Positions 1 through 11,927 of a stretch of 64,000 nt of DNA are shown one piece after another (position 1 is the stretch's first letter; the number at the start of each line of letters is the position of its first letter). Source of the stretch: Pelobates cultripes (Eukaryota; Chordata; Amphibia; Anura; Pelobatidae); contig OW240916.1 in assembly GCA_933207985.1 (NCBI GenBank), forward strand, positions 83,900,997 to 83,964,996, written 5' to 3'. The translations under genes and the position numbers were made by a program. Under the pieces are notes generated by a model. It did no database searches. It was given only the letters and a program-made list of their open reading frames with translations, and had not been told where the DNA came from.

Positions 1-1084
1 CACTGACTAGAGAACTGAACCCATCTTTAGATCATATAAAATAATTTCCATTACAGTCCATAGATCTTTTTCATATCTGTATCACTCTTAATGAATATAG
101 AGTGTAAGAAAAGCTACACGATTTATAATATAATGCAAACGACTTCATGCAGAACTCTCTCTTATCCATTACACTGATTCCTTCGTCACAATCAAGGGCA
201 AGCATCAGATAGATAATGGGTTCATTTTTGTTTTACATTGAATAGCCCTGATAGTAATATAATATACATGTAGTGCCCAAGCACTTTCAGCTTATCATTG
301 TAGAGGTTGAACAAATTCACGCTTAATATAACGTTGAAGAGGAAGTTCTGGTGGCTGCTGAGCGGGCAGGCTATACGTGTGAGTGTGTATTGCTGGTGGT
401 GGGGGGTGGAATTTTTGTCAACATGCTCTAAAACAATTTGACAGAAAACCACTTTAAACGTGCTTTGAGTACTCCTTGAATGTCCAACTTTCCTATGTAG
501 TAAACTCTCATATTTGCATGATACTACACTCCAAAACACTGACGTCTATGCCTTCATAAAGGAATACACACAAAACAAAGAACTGATCTCCCACATACTG
601 ACATTAGGATTTGTCATAAAGTGCAAAACTATTGAATGGAAAATATACTAAAACATTACCGCGCATAAAAATATCAATAAAACATATCAATGCCCAGAGA
701 AAGAACATTGCATCTATTTTATCATATTAAACAGCTCCTGTAGCTAAGAAATTGCACATAAAAATCCAGAGGTCATCAATGATCCGTACTGCAACAAACT
801 GTTTGCCTATTAGTCACATTAGCTGTGACAAAACAGATTTTTGGCGTGTGATCATTAGACACACTAAAGATACAGACATTAGAAAATGATCAAGGTCACC
901 AGCACTGCAAAGAAAATCAACACAAAGCAGATGTGTCTAGGAGGTGTACAAAACACGTTTATCAGCTAAACACCAAAGTGTAGTAAATTGGAAAGCAAAC
1001 TGCAAAATTTAGGCTAAAACTGTTAAATCTGTGACTAAAGCATATCTATGCATACCCTAATGAAGGGACCCATATCCTTGTACC
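1..1084. other. AT-rich non-coding DNA
   Basis: No coding signal, repeat pair or RNA gene is visible here. The small open frame at 222-539 has low-complexity composition and matches no family I recognise. Confidence 0.5.
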
Positions 1085-1343
1085 CAGGGCCAGCCAGGGT
1101 GTGCGAGCGGGATTATAAAAAATAAATAAAATAAAACAATATTGCGGCAGGGGCGAAGTTTCCCATGTGGGGAAGATAGAGCTAAACTGAGGGCGGGGGC
1201 AGAGCTAAAAGTGCCGGGTAATTGCTGAAGGGGAAGCAGGAAGGAGTCCCTGCTTCCCCAACAACCAGTCTCCAGGAGCTTCACTGCCTCCACTCCTCCA
1301 CTGTTCAGAGAATGAACAGAGGTAATTGTGTGATTGTCTGCCT

Positions 1344-1375
<32 letters not shown>

Positions 1376-1824
1376 CTGTCTGCCTGTGTGTGTGCGTATG
1401 TGTGTATGTGACTGTCTGCCTTTGTGTGTGTGTGTGTGTGACTGCCTGCCTCTCTGTGTGTGTGTGTGTGTGTGTATGTCTTCCTGTGTGTGTATGGCTG
1501 TCTGCCTCTGTGTATCTGTGTGGCTGTCTGTGTGTGCGTGACTGCCTGTGTGTGTGTGTGGCTGTCTGCATGTAAGTATATGTGTGTAAGACTCTATGTG
1601 TGGCTGTCTGCCTGTAACTGTGTGCGAGTGTGTTTATCTGTCTGTAACTGTGTATGTGACTATCTCCATGTGGTGGATTTGACAGTATATAAGTACAACT
1701 GTGTGCATCTGACTGTGGGACTGGGTGCACAAAAATATACACCTGCATGTACACATAGGCTTAAATGCATAGAAGATGTGAAGATTTTTCGCACAGGGCG
1801 CCTAAAAGCCTAAGGCCGGCCCTG
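1085..1824. mobile_element. hAT-like non-autonomous element with GT array
   Basis: The left end reads CAGGGCCAGCC and the right end GGCCGGCCCTG, which together form short imperfect terminal inverted repeats. The flanks are CTTGTACC (1077-1084) and CTGGTACC (1825-1832), an 8-bp target duplication with one mismatch, as expected for hAT transposition. There is no transposase. The centre is a long GT-rich tandem array. The right part carries the AAGGCCGGCCCTG terminus, which resembles the element at 50,335-52,405. Confidence 0.7.
1330..1660. repeat. GT-rich minisatellite (TGTGTGTG...CTGTCTGCC)
   Basis: Runs of TG are interrupted by repeated CTGTCTGCC / CTGCCTGCC blocks about every 40-60 bp. Open frames on both strands here are artefacts of this repeat. 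Confidence 0.85.
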
Positions 1825-2157
1825 CTGGTACCCAACCCATTTGGGCCCGTTTAGACTGGCTTTATCTGGTTCATTTGGGAATATTTTAACTATATAGTTC
1901 AATTTAAAGATTTGAGCATAATGTTCAAAAGACATAAGTAACAGAAATTATAAAAAAGATTTTGAATATAGATTACAATATGGGGGAAATAACAATAATA
2001 TATACATCCATAATACTTAAGAGAAAAGATAATGAATATATATATGTTTTTACATAAAAACTAATATGATATCATAAGTATATGTAGTGAAGATAATAGA
2101 AATAGATAAAAATGCAATATAATAATAAATAAATAAATGTTGGTCAACTGGGGGGCA

Positions 2158-2930
2158 TCACCCCAGACAGTACATTTGTACTATGTCCTCTTCCAACATT
2201 GCCCACTCATGATGCAAATTAATATTTTTATTGTTTTTTTGTTGTCTAAAAAACAATTTACATCTTTTATTTTTAATTGCCAAATTTAAGACTTCTTTAA
2301 TGGATGGGATATTTATAGATTTCCAAAAGTTGGGTGTTAAAGAGTTGGTTGCAATAAATAATATAATTGATTTGTTTTCGGGTAAATTTGAGGTTGTTTT
2401 AAATAAACACATTTCAGGGGTTGGGATTATAATTGAATCTGTAATTGTGTTAATTATTTTATGAATCAAATTTCAATCATGTTTTATTAAAGGGCACGTC
2501 CAAAACACAGAGGCTAAGGACCCCACTCGTCCACAATGTCTCCAACATTTGTTTGAATTTAATAATTTGATTTTGTCTAATTTTGAGGAGGTTAGGTACC
2601 ATTTGAATAATAATTTATAATGGGATTCATAATGAGAGATGCACTGTGTAGTACCTTTCAATGATAAAATAAAACCATTCCAATCATTCAGATCAAAGGG
2701 CAGGCCTAGGTCCTGCTCCCAATGTAGCATGATGTCTGATTTCTCATTGTTGTTGTTTTCTAAAAGTAGAGTAAAAAAATAGATATGGTATGTTTCCTTC
2801 CCGGATCCGAAAAATAAATTTTCTCTATAGGTGAGAATAATATTGATCTCTTATTTAGAATCAGGTTGGAAACATCAAATTTCAAACTAATCCAGTCAAT
2901 CAACTTTTCGTGAATTGGGGAGTCTGGATT
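2158..2930 (-). pseudogene. L1/Tx1-type LINE ORF2 C-terminal fragment
   Basis: The minus strand encodes the C-terminal part of an L1-type ORF2 protein. A WEQDLG block (about 2,720) is followed by a HYKLLFKWYLT block, a degenerate CCHC-like knuckle (CWRHCGRVGS) and FWTCPLI, then a final domain with NFWKS. The two halves, 2473-2730 and 2158-2469, are in the same frame and are separated by one in-frame TGA at 2473-2475. The stretch 2,731-2,930 continues the similarity less clearly in a shifted frame. The endonuclease and catalytic RT domains are absent, so this is a truncated, inactive copy. The AT-rich DNA below 2,158 may be its 3' UTR. Confidence 0.7.
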
Positions 2931-2979
2931 ATCTTAATTATTACTTTTTTTTTTAAATTGGTTAACCCCATCACGACCA

Positions 2980-3060
2980 AAGACGTATTATTATTTTATT
3001 ATTTATATAGCACCATCAGATTCCGTAGCGCTGTACAATCAGGTACGTCTGACAAAAAAA
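2980..3060 (-). repeat. L2-type LINE/SINE 3' tail
   Basis: An (ATT)n stretch is followed by ATTTATATAGCACCA and GTAGCGCTGTACAAT. This is the reverse complement of the common vertebrate L2-related 3' end. It resembles 61,819-61,870 and, in the other orientation, 34,825-35,012 and 47,340-47,395. Confidence 0.6.
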
Positions 3061-3585
3061 ACGGTCCTGCAGCTTCCAGCAGCTGTAATGCTCTGCCTGA
3101 ACTGAGTGCCTTGAGAAGTTGAGACACTCAGTAAAAGAAATAATTAAATTTAAAAATTAATGTACAGCCCAGACAGTCCCCCCTCTGCAATTTAGGACCC
3201 CCAGGGGCCATGTGACTGCTCTTAAAGAGGGGTCACATGGCCGCAATAAGTGTCCCCAGTGCTGCCAGTCAGTCCCTGCCAGTCAGTCCCCATGCTGGTG
3301 AAAAAAAGTTTAAAAAAAAATAAAGTTAATAAATTCAAATATATATATATATAACAAAAAAATGAAAAAAGAAATTTTGAAAAAAATTGTGTGACAAACT
3401 GAAACGTAGATCTTTGAAATTTGGAAAACAAAAGTAAAATTTTATTTTTACACCTTTGGAGTTCTGGGAGTAGGGATGTGCAGGGGGGAAACATTCAGTT
3501 CGGCATTCCAGAACTTCGGTACTTCAACACTTCGGAACTTCGGCACTTCTATTTCCGCCGCTTAGGGAGTTATCTACCAAAAAGC

Positions 3586-3840
3586 CCCCACTCGCGCGGC
3601 ACGGGTGGGGGCTCGGGAGCGGGGCCCCGTTTTTTGTCTTTCAGCCAAATTTACTTTTGTCTTTCAGCCAAATTTACTAATACCAAGTAAAAATTAATTA
3701 GTATTAGTAAATAATCTGCCCTTACTCGCTATACCGGGGCATGTCTATTAAACAGTGAATAGCTGCTCACTGTTAAAAAAACAAACAAACAAAAAACGGG
3801 GCCCCGCTCCCGAGCCCCCACCCGTGCCGTGCGAGTGGGG
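3586..3840. repeat. foldback repeat with GC-rich arms
   Basis: The arms 3,586-3,635 and 3,791-3,840 are inverted copies of a CCCCACTCG...GGGGCCCCG sequence. They surround an AT-rich core with TTTACTAATACCAAGTAAAA and TACTCGCTATACCGGGGCAT. Parts of the core recur in inverted order at 52,990-53,130, so this belongs to a dispersed family. Upstream, 3,495-3,560 has short repeats of ACTTCGG. Confidence 0.65.
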
Positions 3841-3849
3841 CCTTTTAAA

Positions 3850-5530
3850 CTTAAGGGGGACCTAATTCCCCCCCCCAGGCCCCACCCCTGAGCATTATTG
3901 TTATTGTACTCTTATTATATTGTACTCTTGTTATTGTAGTTATTGTACTCTTTGCAAGCCTAAATTGTTTACAATAATTTACTGATTTTTTCCTGATGAA
4001 CCATACACACTTTACTGTTTTCAGTACTTCCAAACATATATCATCACTGTACATACTATCACTTATAAAACCTTACCCTATTTTCTATTTTGGTTTTATT
4101 GACTTTGTAATAAAGATTATCTTTTATGAATGATGACATGGTATTTTTTTGTGCTCCGTATTCTTTCTAGTATGTAGTGGTTTTGACATAGCTGGGGTCA
4201 CGGGCTCCTGGGATTGAGCACTCTGCTTTACTGTGTTTTTTTGTACTTTCCTTTTTGTATTAATCTGTATTAAGCTGCATAGAATATCTGGGCATTCTAT
4301 AAATGAAAAATAACGTGCATTAGTAAATAGATACACATGTACATTATTTGCGGCAGTGGTTTTTTTTTTTTTTTCTTGTGGCGCTTAACACAGGAGTGAT
4401 GCTGGAGGAAGATAAAACAGATTTGAAACATATTTATTTAAGAAAGCTCATCTCAGCTTCTTGGGTTTACTATATTCAGTTGAATAAAGGACAAGATAAT
4501 ATGATATTCTTGTTAAGAGCAATTATGGTATGGAACCAGCTGGTCTCATGCAGTGTCTGGTGTAAACTGTCCCCCTCCCTCCACTCTTGACTTTCTCTGC
4601 CGATATACAAGAATAACAGGGAGCCTCTCTTTATCCTTCAATGGAGCATTGGGGCAAAGAATTACCATGGCAACCATGAACACGCCGACAGAAAGAATAC
4701 ATACCAAACAGTATTCGCATAGATCACGGAGGCGATTCACAGCCACACTAACAGACAGGAGATTAATCTATATAATCTGTCTTTCAATATCTGTCTACCT
4801 ACCTATGGCTATCTGTTCGTTTTAACTCACATTAAACACATACGTCTAGCTATAAACACACCACTGAAAAAAAAAAAAAAAGTAAATTAGTTGCTCTATA
4901 AGAGAATAAATAATCCATTCCATTCAATTATTAATATAATGCTCAATAGACGAAAGAAAAAAAAACACAGTCAGCGTTCATTATGGGAGAGACAAGTTTA
5001 TGAGCAAAAGGACAAAAATAAATGACAGTTTAGTGGAAATGATAAGTTAGGATCCACTTGCATATTAAATAGAGAAACACAGATTTTTTTTTTTCATTTT
5101 AACGATTTGTTTCTTTTTAAGAAAGGATTGCCCAGTTATATCAGGATTAGGTAAAGAAAAAGATTCAAGCAGTCATACTCATTGGAAGCCATACAGCTTC
5201 TTTTTCTCATTATTAATATCATATGTTTTTTTTCTTCAATAAGTTGATGCTGATTTTTTTAACCACCGACCACCAGAAATTCACTTTTAAGAATAGCTAA
5301 ATATATCAACTCCGCCGTCTCTTATTTTATCAAGCGATTGGTATTTTGACACATATTGACTTCCCCCATCCCCCCGTCAGTTGGAGTATAGTGGCATTTT
5401 AAATCAGAACAAATCATCCTTACAAGCTTGCGAACAGAACTGGTTATCAATTTTATTTCAACAGCTGAAATCTGTGAATGTGGGTGAGGTCTTGGCAAGT
5501 CATTCAATGGCATATTTCTAATTTGTCTAA
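3850..5530. other. non-coding DNA, nothing identified
   Basis: AT-rich sequence with homopolymer runs and short ORFs that do not resemble known proteins. No inverted-repeat pair or target duplication was noticed. Confidence 0.4.
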
Positions 5531-5661
5531 CTTTGGCCTTGATTTAATATTGTTGGATAACCTTTCCAAATGATTAAATATTTTAGGATAAACTTTTACA
5601 ATATTTTTTTCATAATATTAAAATATCAAATTATATATTCTACATAAAAATATATTATATA

Positions 5662-7188
5662 CAGTCAGGTCCATAAATATTGGGACATCGACACAATTAT
5701 AATCTTTATGGCTCTATAACAGTTTGTATATGTGCCTCCCACTTTTCAAGGGACCAAAAGTAATGGGACAATTGGCTGCTCAGCTTTTCCATGGCCAGGT
5801 GTGTGTTATTCCCTCATTATCCCATTTACAAGGAGCGGATACAAGGTCCAGAGTTCATTTCAAGTGTGCTATTTGCATTTGGAATCTGTTGCTGTCAACT
5901 CTCAATATGAGATCCAAAGAGCTGTCACTATCAGTGAAGCAAGCCATCATTAGGCTGAAAAAACAAAACAAACCCATGAGAAAGATAGCAAAAACATTAG
6001 GTGTGGCCAAATCAACTGTTTGGAACATCCTTAAAAAGAAAGAACGCACCGGTGAGCTCAGCAACACCAAAAGACCCGGAAGACCACGGAAAACAACTGT
6101 GGTGGATGACCGAAGAATTATTTCCCTGGTGAAGAAAACACCCTTCACAACAGTTGGCCAGATCAAGAACACTCTCCAGGAGGTAGGTGTATGTGTGTCA
6201 AAGTCAACAATCAAGAGAAGACTTCACCAGAGTGAATACAGAGGGTTCACCACAAGATGTAAACCATTGGTGAGCCTCAAAAACAGGAAGGCCAGATTAG
6301 AGTTTGCCAAACAACATCTAAAAACTGTTCTGGAACAACATCCTATGGACAGATGAGACAAAGATCAACTTGTACCAGAGTGATGGGAAGAGAAGAGTAT
6401 GGAGAAGGAAAGGAACTGCTCATGATCCAAAGCATACCACCTCATCAGTGAAGCATGGTGGTGGTAGTGTCATGTCGTGGGCATGTATGGCTGCCAATGG
6501 AACTGGTTCTCTTGTATTTATTGATGATGTGACTGCTGACAAAAGCAGCAGGATGAATTCTGAAGTGTATCGGGCAATTTTATCTGCTCATATTCAGCCA
6601 AATGCTTCAGAACTCATTGGACGGTGCTTCACAGTGCAGATGGACAATGACCCGAAGAATACTGCAAAAGCAACCAAAGAGTTTTTTAAGGGAAAGAGTG
6701 GAATGTTATGCAATTGCCAAGTCAATCACCTGACCTGAATCTGATTGCTAATGCATTTCACTTGATGAAGACAAAACTGAAGGGAAAATGCCCCAAGAAC
6801 AAGCAGGAACTGAAGACAGTTGCAGTAGAGGCCTGGCAGAGCATCACCAGGGATGAAACCAAGCGTCTGGTGATGTCTATGCGTTCCAGACTTCAGGATG
6901 TAATTGACTGCAAAGGATTTGCAACCATGTATTAAAACGTGAAAGTTTGATTTATGACGGTTAATCTGTCCCATTACTTTTGGTCCCTTAAAAAGTAGGA
7001 GGCACATACACAACCTATTGTAATTCCTACACCGTTCACCTGATTTGAATGTAAATACCCTCAAATTAAAGCTGAAAGTCTGCAGTTAAAGCACATCTTA
7101 TTTGTTTCATTTCAAACCCATTGTGTTGGTGTATAGAGCCAAAAAGATTAGAATTGTGTTGATGTCCCAATATTTATGGACCTGACTG
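5662..7188 (+). mobile_element. Tc1/mariner element, degenerate
   Basis: The terminal inverted repeats begin CAGTCAGGTCCATAAATATT and end with the reverse complement. TA dinucleotides flank both sides (5,660-5,661 and 7,189-7,190). A second inner copy of the CCTCCCACTTTTCAAGGGAC motif lies near each end, as in Tc1 families with long internal repeats. Total length is 1.53 kb, normal for Tc1. It contains a broken transposase at 5,907-6,935. Confidence 0.92.
5907..6935 (+). pseudogene. Tc1 transposase pseudogene
   Basis: Tc1 transposases bind the terminal repeats and cut and paste the element at TA. Translation from ATG at 5,907 gives a paired-type helix-turn-helix region (SVKQAIIRLKKQNKPMRKIA), a GRPRKTT motif, then the DDE catalytic domain. 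The frame shifts near 6,315, just before the first catalytic Asp in LWTDETK, and again near 6,690. The second Asp is in VQMDNDPKNTA. Where the family has the catalytic Glu (PDLNxIE), this copy reads PDLNLIANAF, so the Glu is replaced by Ala. It is inactive on three counts. Confidence 0.9.
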
Positions 7189-7844
7189 TATAATCTAAAT
7201 ATTACAAAAAATATATAATTTTCATAATATTAAATAATTTAAAAAAAGTTTATCTAAAAATAATAATGGGACACTTAAGGAACCCAGACCACTTCATCTG
7301 GGCTGAATAAACTCCCCTAGATGAAAGGTATGCCCAATAAAGCAGTTTATAGTAAGTCTAGAAATGATTATGACATACGTTTCAAAGTCTTTCTTGCTTA
7401 TTTTAATTTCTACATTTGTTTAAAAGTGGTTGCTTGGGGCAGAGCCTAACACTAACTGAGCAGATGCCACCCTGGGGAGTTTTGGGTCAGGGAGCCAAAA
7501 AATATTATGTAGATGAGCATCATTTCATTTTATAGGCAGGCACTACGTAGCGGGAATTGAATCCCCCGCAGAAAGGGGAATTGGTTTATGCCTTTTATCT
7601 TCCCCTCAACAGGCAAGAAGCTATGCTAGAGATCCAAGGCCAACTCAACCTCCCAACTTGGAGGGCTGAAGTGATCCACTGTTGGAGCACATAACAAGAT
7701 TTGCACTCCTTCCTGTACCAGCAACCCTGGTACACACACACACAAAAAAAAAAATGATCACAAAAACTACCATCGACTATGCCCAGCAAAACATTGGCAC
7801 AATGTTTCAGCGCCATGCTGCTCATAAAATGGCTGCCATAGTAG

Positions 7845-8207
7845 AGCCTTAGAGAGACACTAGAGTCACCAAAATAACTTTAGCTCAATGAAGCAGTTTG
7901 GTGTATAGATCATACTCCTCAAGTCTCTGCACACTCAATATAGGAGGGGGTTACATCAATTTGTTTATGCAGCCCCAGTCCACGTCCCTGCATGGAACAT
8001 GCACAGCCTTTCTAAACACTTCCTATTAAGTGACATCTAATGTTTTTACTTGCATTATCGCACTGTCTGTGTAATTTAGACTTTATCTCCTGAACTGTTA
8101 ATAGCTTGTTGTACCTTGCAGGAGCCTCCTGTGTGTGATTAAAGTTCAATTTACAAAGCAGGAGATAGATCTATACACAAAAACTACTTCATTAAGCTGT
8201 ACCTTAA
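7845..8207. repeat. dispersed frog-type repeat (GACACTAGAGTCACC...)
   Basis: It starts with GAGACACTAGAGTCACCAAA and ends ACTACTTCATTAAGCTGTAC, which is roughly inverted to the start (AGCTCAATGAAGCAGTTT). Related GACACTATAG/GGACACT ends occur at 7,266, 23,975, 33,895-34,437 and 37,870. I treat it as a non-autonomous element of an unnamed family. The boundaries are approximate. Confidence 0.5.
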
Positions 8208-8419
8208 GTGGCCCACCCAGAGCCAGATCTTCTTAAATCCAATCAAACATCTCTGGAGACCGGAAAATGGCTGTCCACTAATAGTCCAAATTAACCTGAC
8301 AGAGCTTCAAAGGATTTGCAGAGATGAATGGCAGAAACTAACAAAATCTAGGTGTGCAAAGCTTGTCCCATTATACCCTAAACGACTTGAGGCTATAATG
8401 ACTGCCAAAAGTGCTGCAA
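8208..8419 (+). pseudogene. Tc1-like transposase C-terminal fragment
   Basis: One frame reads FLNPIKHLWRPENG, then LTELQRICRDEWQKL and CAKLVPLYPKRLEAIM. This is the C-terminus of Tc1 transposases (NPIEHLW ... EWxxL ... RLxAVI). The catalytic Glu position is Lys. The fragment stops at 8,419, where a hAT-like element with a perfect 8-bp duplication is inserted. A few residual bases and a stop resume at 9,369. The 5' part of the gene is missing. Confidence 0.75.
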
Positions 8420-8499
8420 CATGGCAGGCACACACCCTTTCCCTCCAGTCACCCCATGTAGCGTGACAGACCATACAGTATCTTCTTTATCCCCCATGC

Positions 8500-8652
8500 C
8501 AGTAGTTTCTCAATCCAGTCCTCAAGTACCCCCTAACAGTCCAGGATTTAGGGATTACCCAGTTGTGTCTTTTAAACACTTTAAACAGAACAGGGCAATC
8601 CCTAAATCCTGGACTGGTAGGGGGTACTTGAGGACTGGGTTGGGAACCCCTG
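8500..8652. repeat. small foldback MITE inside the hAT element
   Basis: The arms contain CCAGTCCTCAAGTACCCCCT and its reverse complement, AGGGGGTACTTGAGGACTGG. They surround a short spacer and extend through CAGGATTTAGGGATT. The ends are CAGTAGTTTCTC and GGGAACCCCTG. The flanking octamers match at only 5 of 8 positions, so the insertion boundary is uncertain. Confidence 0.65.
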
Positions 8653-8799
8653 CTCTACGCAGTCTGATAGGAAGCTGCTTGCTGACAGAAGCGAACAGTT
8701 TCCTATCAGACCGGTTAGAGGATACAGAAGATCGTCTACCGCAGTCTCTGAGGCCACGCTACATGAAGGCAAGCAGACAGGAGGGCAGATGTGGAAGGG

Positions 8800-9300
8800 A
8801 CAGTGGAGGGAGATAAACAAAGTGCTGGGGGGTTAAGAAAGAAAAACATGGGATGTGGGGAGAAAGAGACCCAGAGAAGGGGGGAGGGGGGGGAGAGGGT
8901 GAAGAGCCACAGAGAGGAGCTGGGGGGAGAAAAAGACATAGAGATGGCCTGTTGGGAGAAAGAGGCACACAGAGTGGCATGGGAAGGGGAAAAAGAGACA
9001 TAACAAGGACCATGGGTAGGAGAAAAAGACAACATGGGGCAGGGGGAGAAAGAAACACACAAAGGCATTTGGTGAGAAAGAAGGTGCTGGGGGAAAAGAC
9101 ACAGACAAAGGGGCTGGGGGAAGTAAGAGACACACAAAATGGGTGTAAGATACACACAAGAGAAAAAAAGCATACATTAAAGGAGACTGTAAGGCACATA
9201 AGGGGGATAAGATACACTAAAGGGATAAGACCTTCAAAAGAGGGTTTAAGAGACATATAGGTAAAGATGCAGTTTGGGGGGGTGGGGGGGCTGTAAGGCG
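8800..9300. repeat. purine-rich minisatellite
   Basis: Imperfect repeats of GGGGAGAAAGAGACACACA and related units, spaced about 30-45 bp. Long ORFs on both strands across it come from the biased composition. Confidence 0.75.
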
Positions 9301-9368
9301 GGGGGCAGTAAAATGCAGCCAATACAGTCTGTGGAGCCAAAAATTCTTGCACTGGCCCTGTGCTGCAA

Positions 9369-10637
9369 AGTTCTGAGTTAGTGGTCTAACTACCTATAAT
9401 GTGTGTTTTATAGATTTGCAATGGTGCAACAAAATTGTTTTTTGCTTTGTCATTAGGGGGTAATAAATGTAGGATTGATGTGAAAATTAATTATCTAAAC
9501 AATTGTAGCACAATATTAAAAATGAAGGGGATGAATCTTTTCTGAATGCACAGTATGTTTGCAATTCAAATACTTAATTTATGAGTTTTTAACATGTTGG
9601 TATAATATCTAAAGTAAAATTTTGGTCAGTGTTTATCGAATGTTTCACAGATGTAAATTTGTAGACTTTGCGTTCTGGTTACTATACTAGGAATAAATTG
9701 AGACATCTCACCAATGTTCTTAGTATATATAGCAGTTTTTTCTCTGAAGACCAACATCTGACTAGAACTTGGGGGCTATCAAATACCCTTTTTTAAAAAT
9801 ACCATCACTGAGGCACTGCGTCGAGATAGGTCAATACCGATTAAACACTCAAAACAATTGAATTTTTTTTTTCAGAACAGACCATTTTCAAAGACTTTTT
9901 TATTCTATACATAAACAAAACAAAAAAAGAAAACAACAAAAATAAATAAATAAATGTACTGATAGAAAAAAAGAGAAGCCTATTTCTCTGTAAGGGGTCT
10001 CTGAAACACTAACTTAATGTTCAGTTGGTTACTATAGCTACCAAAGCTGGATTTTGTACAGCACAAAATAAGTTTACACGCAATCAGGTAATCTAAACCT
10101 CAAATGTCTCTCCACAGGTCAGATCTCACTCTCTAATTACTGTAAACCCCCAAGCTTTTGTTATTATCCTTAAATAACGCGAATCCCACCTTTAATATAA
10201 TTCAACCACCCAAATTGCAAATGGATGTACACTATTCAGTATACTGTATCTGAAGGTGAACAACTATTAATTTCAGTATCATTTAGTATGAAGGCATGCT
10301 TTATAAACATGTCTCTGCAGATATCTGTGCAAACTGCCTGTTTTTTTTTCTTCACTTACTTTAGTTTACTGTGAAGAACACAAACCATTGAACCATCTAC
10401 CTATCTATCTATATCTATTGTATCAAACATACCTTTTTTTACTGACTGACAAAACCTATTAAAAATAAGCTTCTGAGAGTTTCTTCTTTTATTCAAGAAC
10501 AAAGCCAGCTGATCAATACAATATACTTCCATTATATTGATTAGTATATATATTTATATATGTGTTAGTCCAAAAAATAGGTATCACTGCAAACATTTGG
10601 CATGTCTACCTATATGAGTGAATTTGTACTTACAACA
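9369..10637. other. non-coding DNA
   Basis: AT-rich sequence with a short CTAT microsatellite near 10,397-10,420. No gene or element boundary was recognised. Confidence 0.45.
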
Positions 10638-10731
10638 TTACTAGCAAATGCAAACAAAGATAGAAGGTATGCAGTAGCTTATCTCTTGAGTTGGGGTTAA
10701 CCCCTAGTTAAATTGATTCACAAATAATGCA

Positions 10732-10992
10732 CAAAAGTGTGAGGGGAATGGGAGAGAAAGGATATTGGTAGAGTATCCTATGGAGTGAAATACTCTACTA
10801 GTTGTAGGAAACAGTAAGGGTACAGTAGAGAACTTAATGTGCAAGCTTAATACGTGAATATTAAAACGTAACTTTTAACGATAAATTTCTAATATGTAAA
10901 AACTGGTCAACACCCAAAAACACTAGTGTGTAAAACAATAAATAAATAAATCAAATGGAATAAAATCAACACTTGTCTGAGACTTGCATAAA
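10732..10992 (+). repeat. left inverted repeat of composite
   Basis: It matches the reverse complement of 20,345-20,557 plus 21,208-21,264. Shared blocks include GGATATTGGTAGAGTATCCT, TATTAAAACGTAACTTTTAA, CACCCAAAAACACTAGTGTG and ATCAACACTTGTCTGAGACT. A few substitutions and small indels separate the arms. Confidence 0.85.
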
Positions 10993-11114
10993 GTACCCCA
11001 CACGTGAGGGGACTATTGTCTAAACTATACGTGGTAGCTGTAGTTAAGACAATAAGTTGGGTACAGTGTGTCCAGTAGTATCTGGGAGTCCCAGCCAGGT
11101 ATTTACCAACTATA

Positions 11115-11927
11115 GTTGAGCGGACACCTGGATGTTCGGGTTCGCCAGTTTCGGCCAAACTTCGGCAAAAAGTTCGAGTTCGGAACCCGAACTTGACCCC
11201 GAACCCGAACCCCATTGAAGTCAATGGGGACCCAAACTTTTGGGCACTAAAATGGCTCTAAAATAGTCCTGGAAAGGGCTAGAGGGCTGCAAAAGGAAGT
11301 AAAATGGGGGTAAGAGTAGGACAAGTGCCCTGCAAACAAATGTGGATAGGGAAATAACTTCAAATAACATAAAATACATACCTTTTAGCACCAAAAAAAT
11401 TTGAATTTGTCAAACTGCAATGTCACAGCAGTATTTAAAAATGCCTAGATGTTGCCCACAGAGCTACGAGAACAGGATTAAAGTAATGTGCCTGGCACAC
11501 ATGGAGACTGATTGCTTATTTCTTTGTGGCACTGGGCTCAGGCCAGGGTACAAAAATATAGTATAGCACCCACAAAAATTAATCGCTGTAGTTTGCAGAT
11601 TCAGCACCAGAATTCTTTCCTAATCTGTCACTCACAGCTGCAGCATCCTCTCCCTACACTAATAAGAGCTCATGTGATGTAAGGCTGGGTCACATGCTGC
11701 ACTGGCCAATGACAGCCATGCCATTAGTAAGCATGGCTGTGATGACTTCTAAGGGCACACAAGTCAAATGCTTGTTGATTGGCTGCCCTGCAGCTTTTCA
11801 AAATGCGCCATTAAATCGCCGAACACCTAACTCGAAATGTTACTGAAATGTCCTGGTTCGGGGTCATAAAATCTTAATGTTCGGTACGAACCCCAACTTT
11901 ACAGTTCGGGTATGCTCAACTCTATTA
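11115..11927. mobile_element. TTCGG-rich non-autonomous repeat
   Basis: The left end is AGTTGAGCGGACACC, followed by dense TTCGGGTTCGG motifs and CGAACCCGAAC. The right end ends with GTTCGGGTATGCTCAACT, giving short terminal inverted repeats (AGTTGAGC). It lies inside one repeat unit of the composite. A clear target duplication could not be fixed; CTAT flanks both sides at one possible boundary. No ORF is visible. Confidence 0.6.

Larger units (their letters stand above)
5535..7260. mobile_element. AT-rich foldback MITE interrupted by Tc1
   Basis: The sequence left of the Tc1 copy (GATTTAATATTGTTGGATAA then CTTTCCAAATGATTAAATAT) and the sequence right of it (TTTCATAATATTAAATAAT then AAGTTTATCTAAAAATAAT) are roughly inverted with respect to each other. 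The same motifs recur at 21,640-21,870, 23,770-23,945 and 35,920-36,130. I infer one palindromic AT-rich family into which the Tc1 element at 5,662 later inserted. Confidence 0.5.
8420..9360. mobile_element. hAT-like non-autonomous element with purine-rich array
   Basis: It is flanked by a perfect 8-bp duplication TGCTGCAA (8,412-8,419 and 9,361-9,368). The right end is GCACTGGCCCTG; the left end CATGGCAGGCAC is a degraded counterpart. The interior holds a small foldback (8,500-8,652) and a purine-rich minisatellite. The motif GGGGCTGGGGG...GTAAGAGACACA near 9,110 recurs as its reverse complement near 50,850, so it is related to the element at 50,335-52,405. Confidence 0.75.

Noticed and set aside
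1222..1813. Cys/Val-rich and Thr/His-rich ORFs
   Set aside because: Artefacts of a TG microsatellite.
8736..9352. Pro/Ser/Leu-rich minus-strand ORFs resembling membrane or signal sequences
   Set aside because: They come from a purine-rich minisatellite inside a hAT element; hydrophobicity is compositional.
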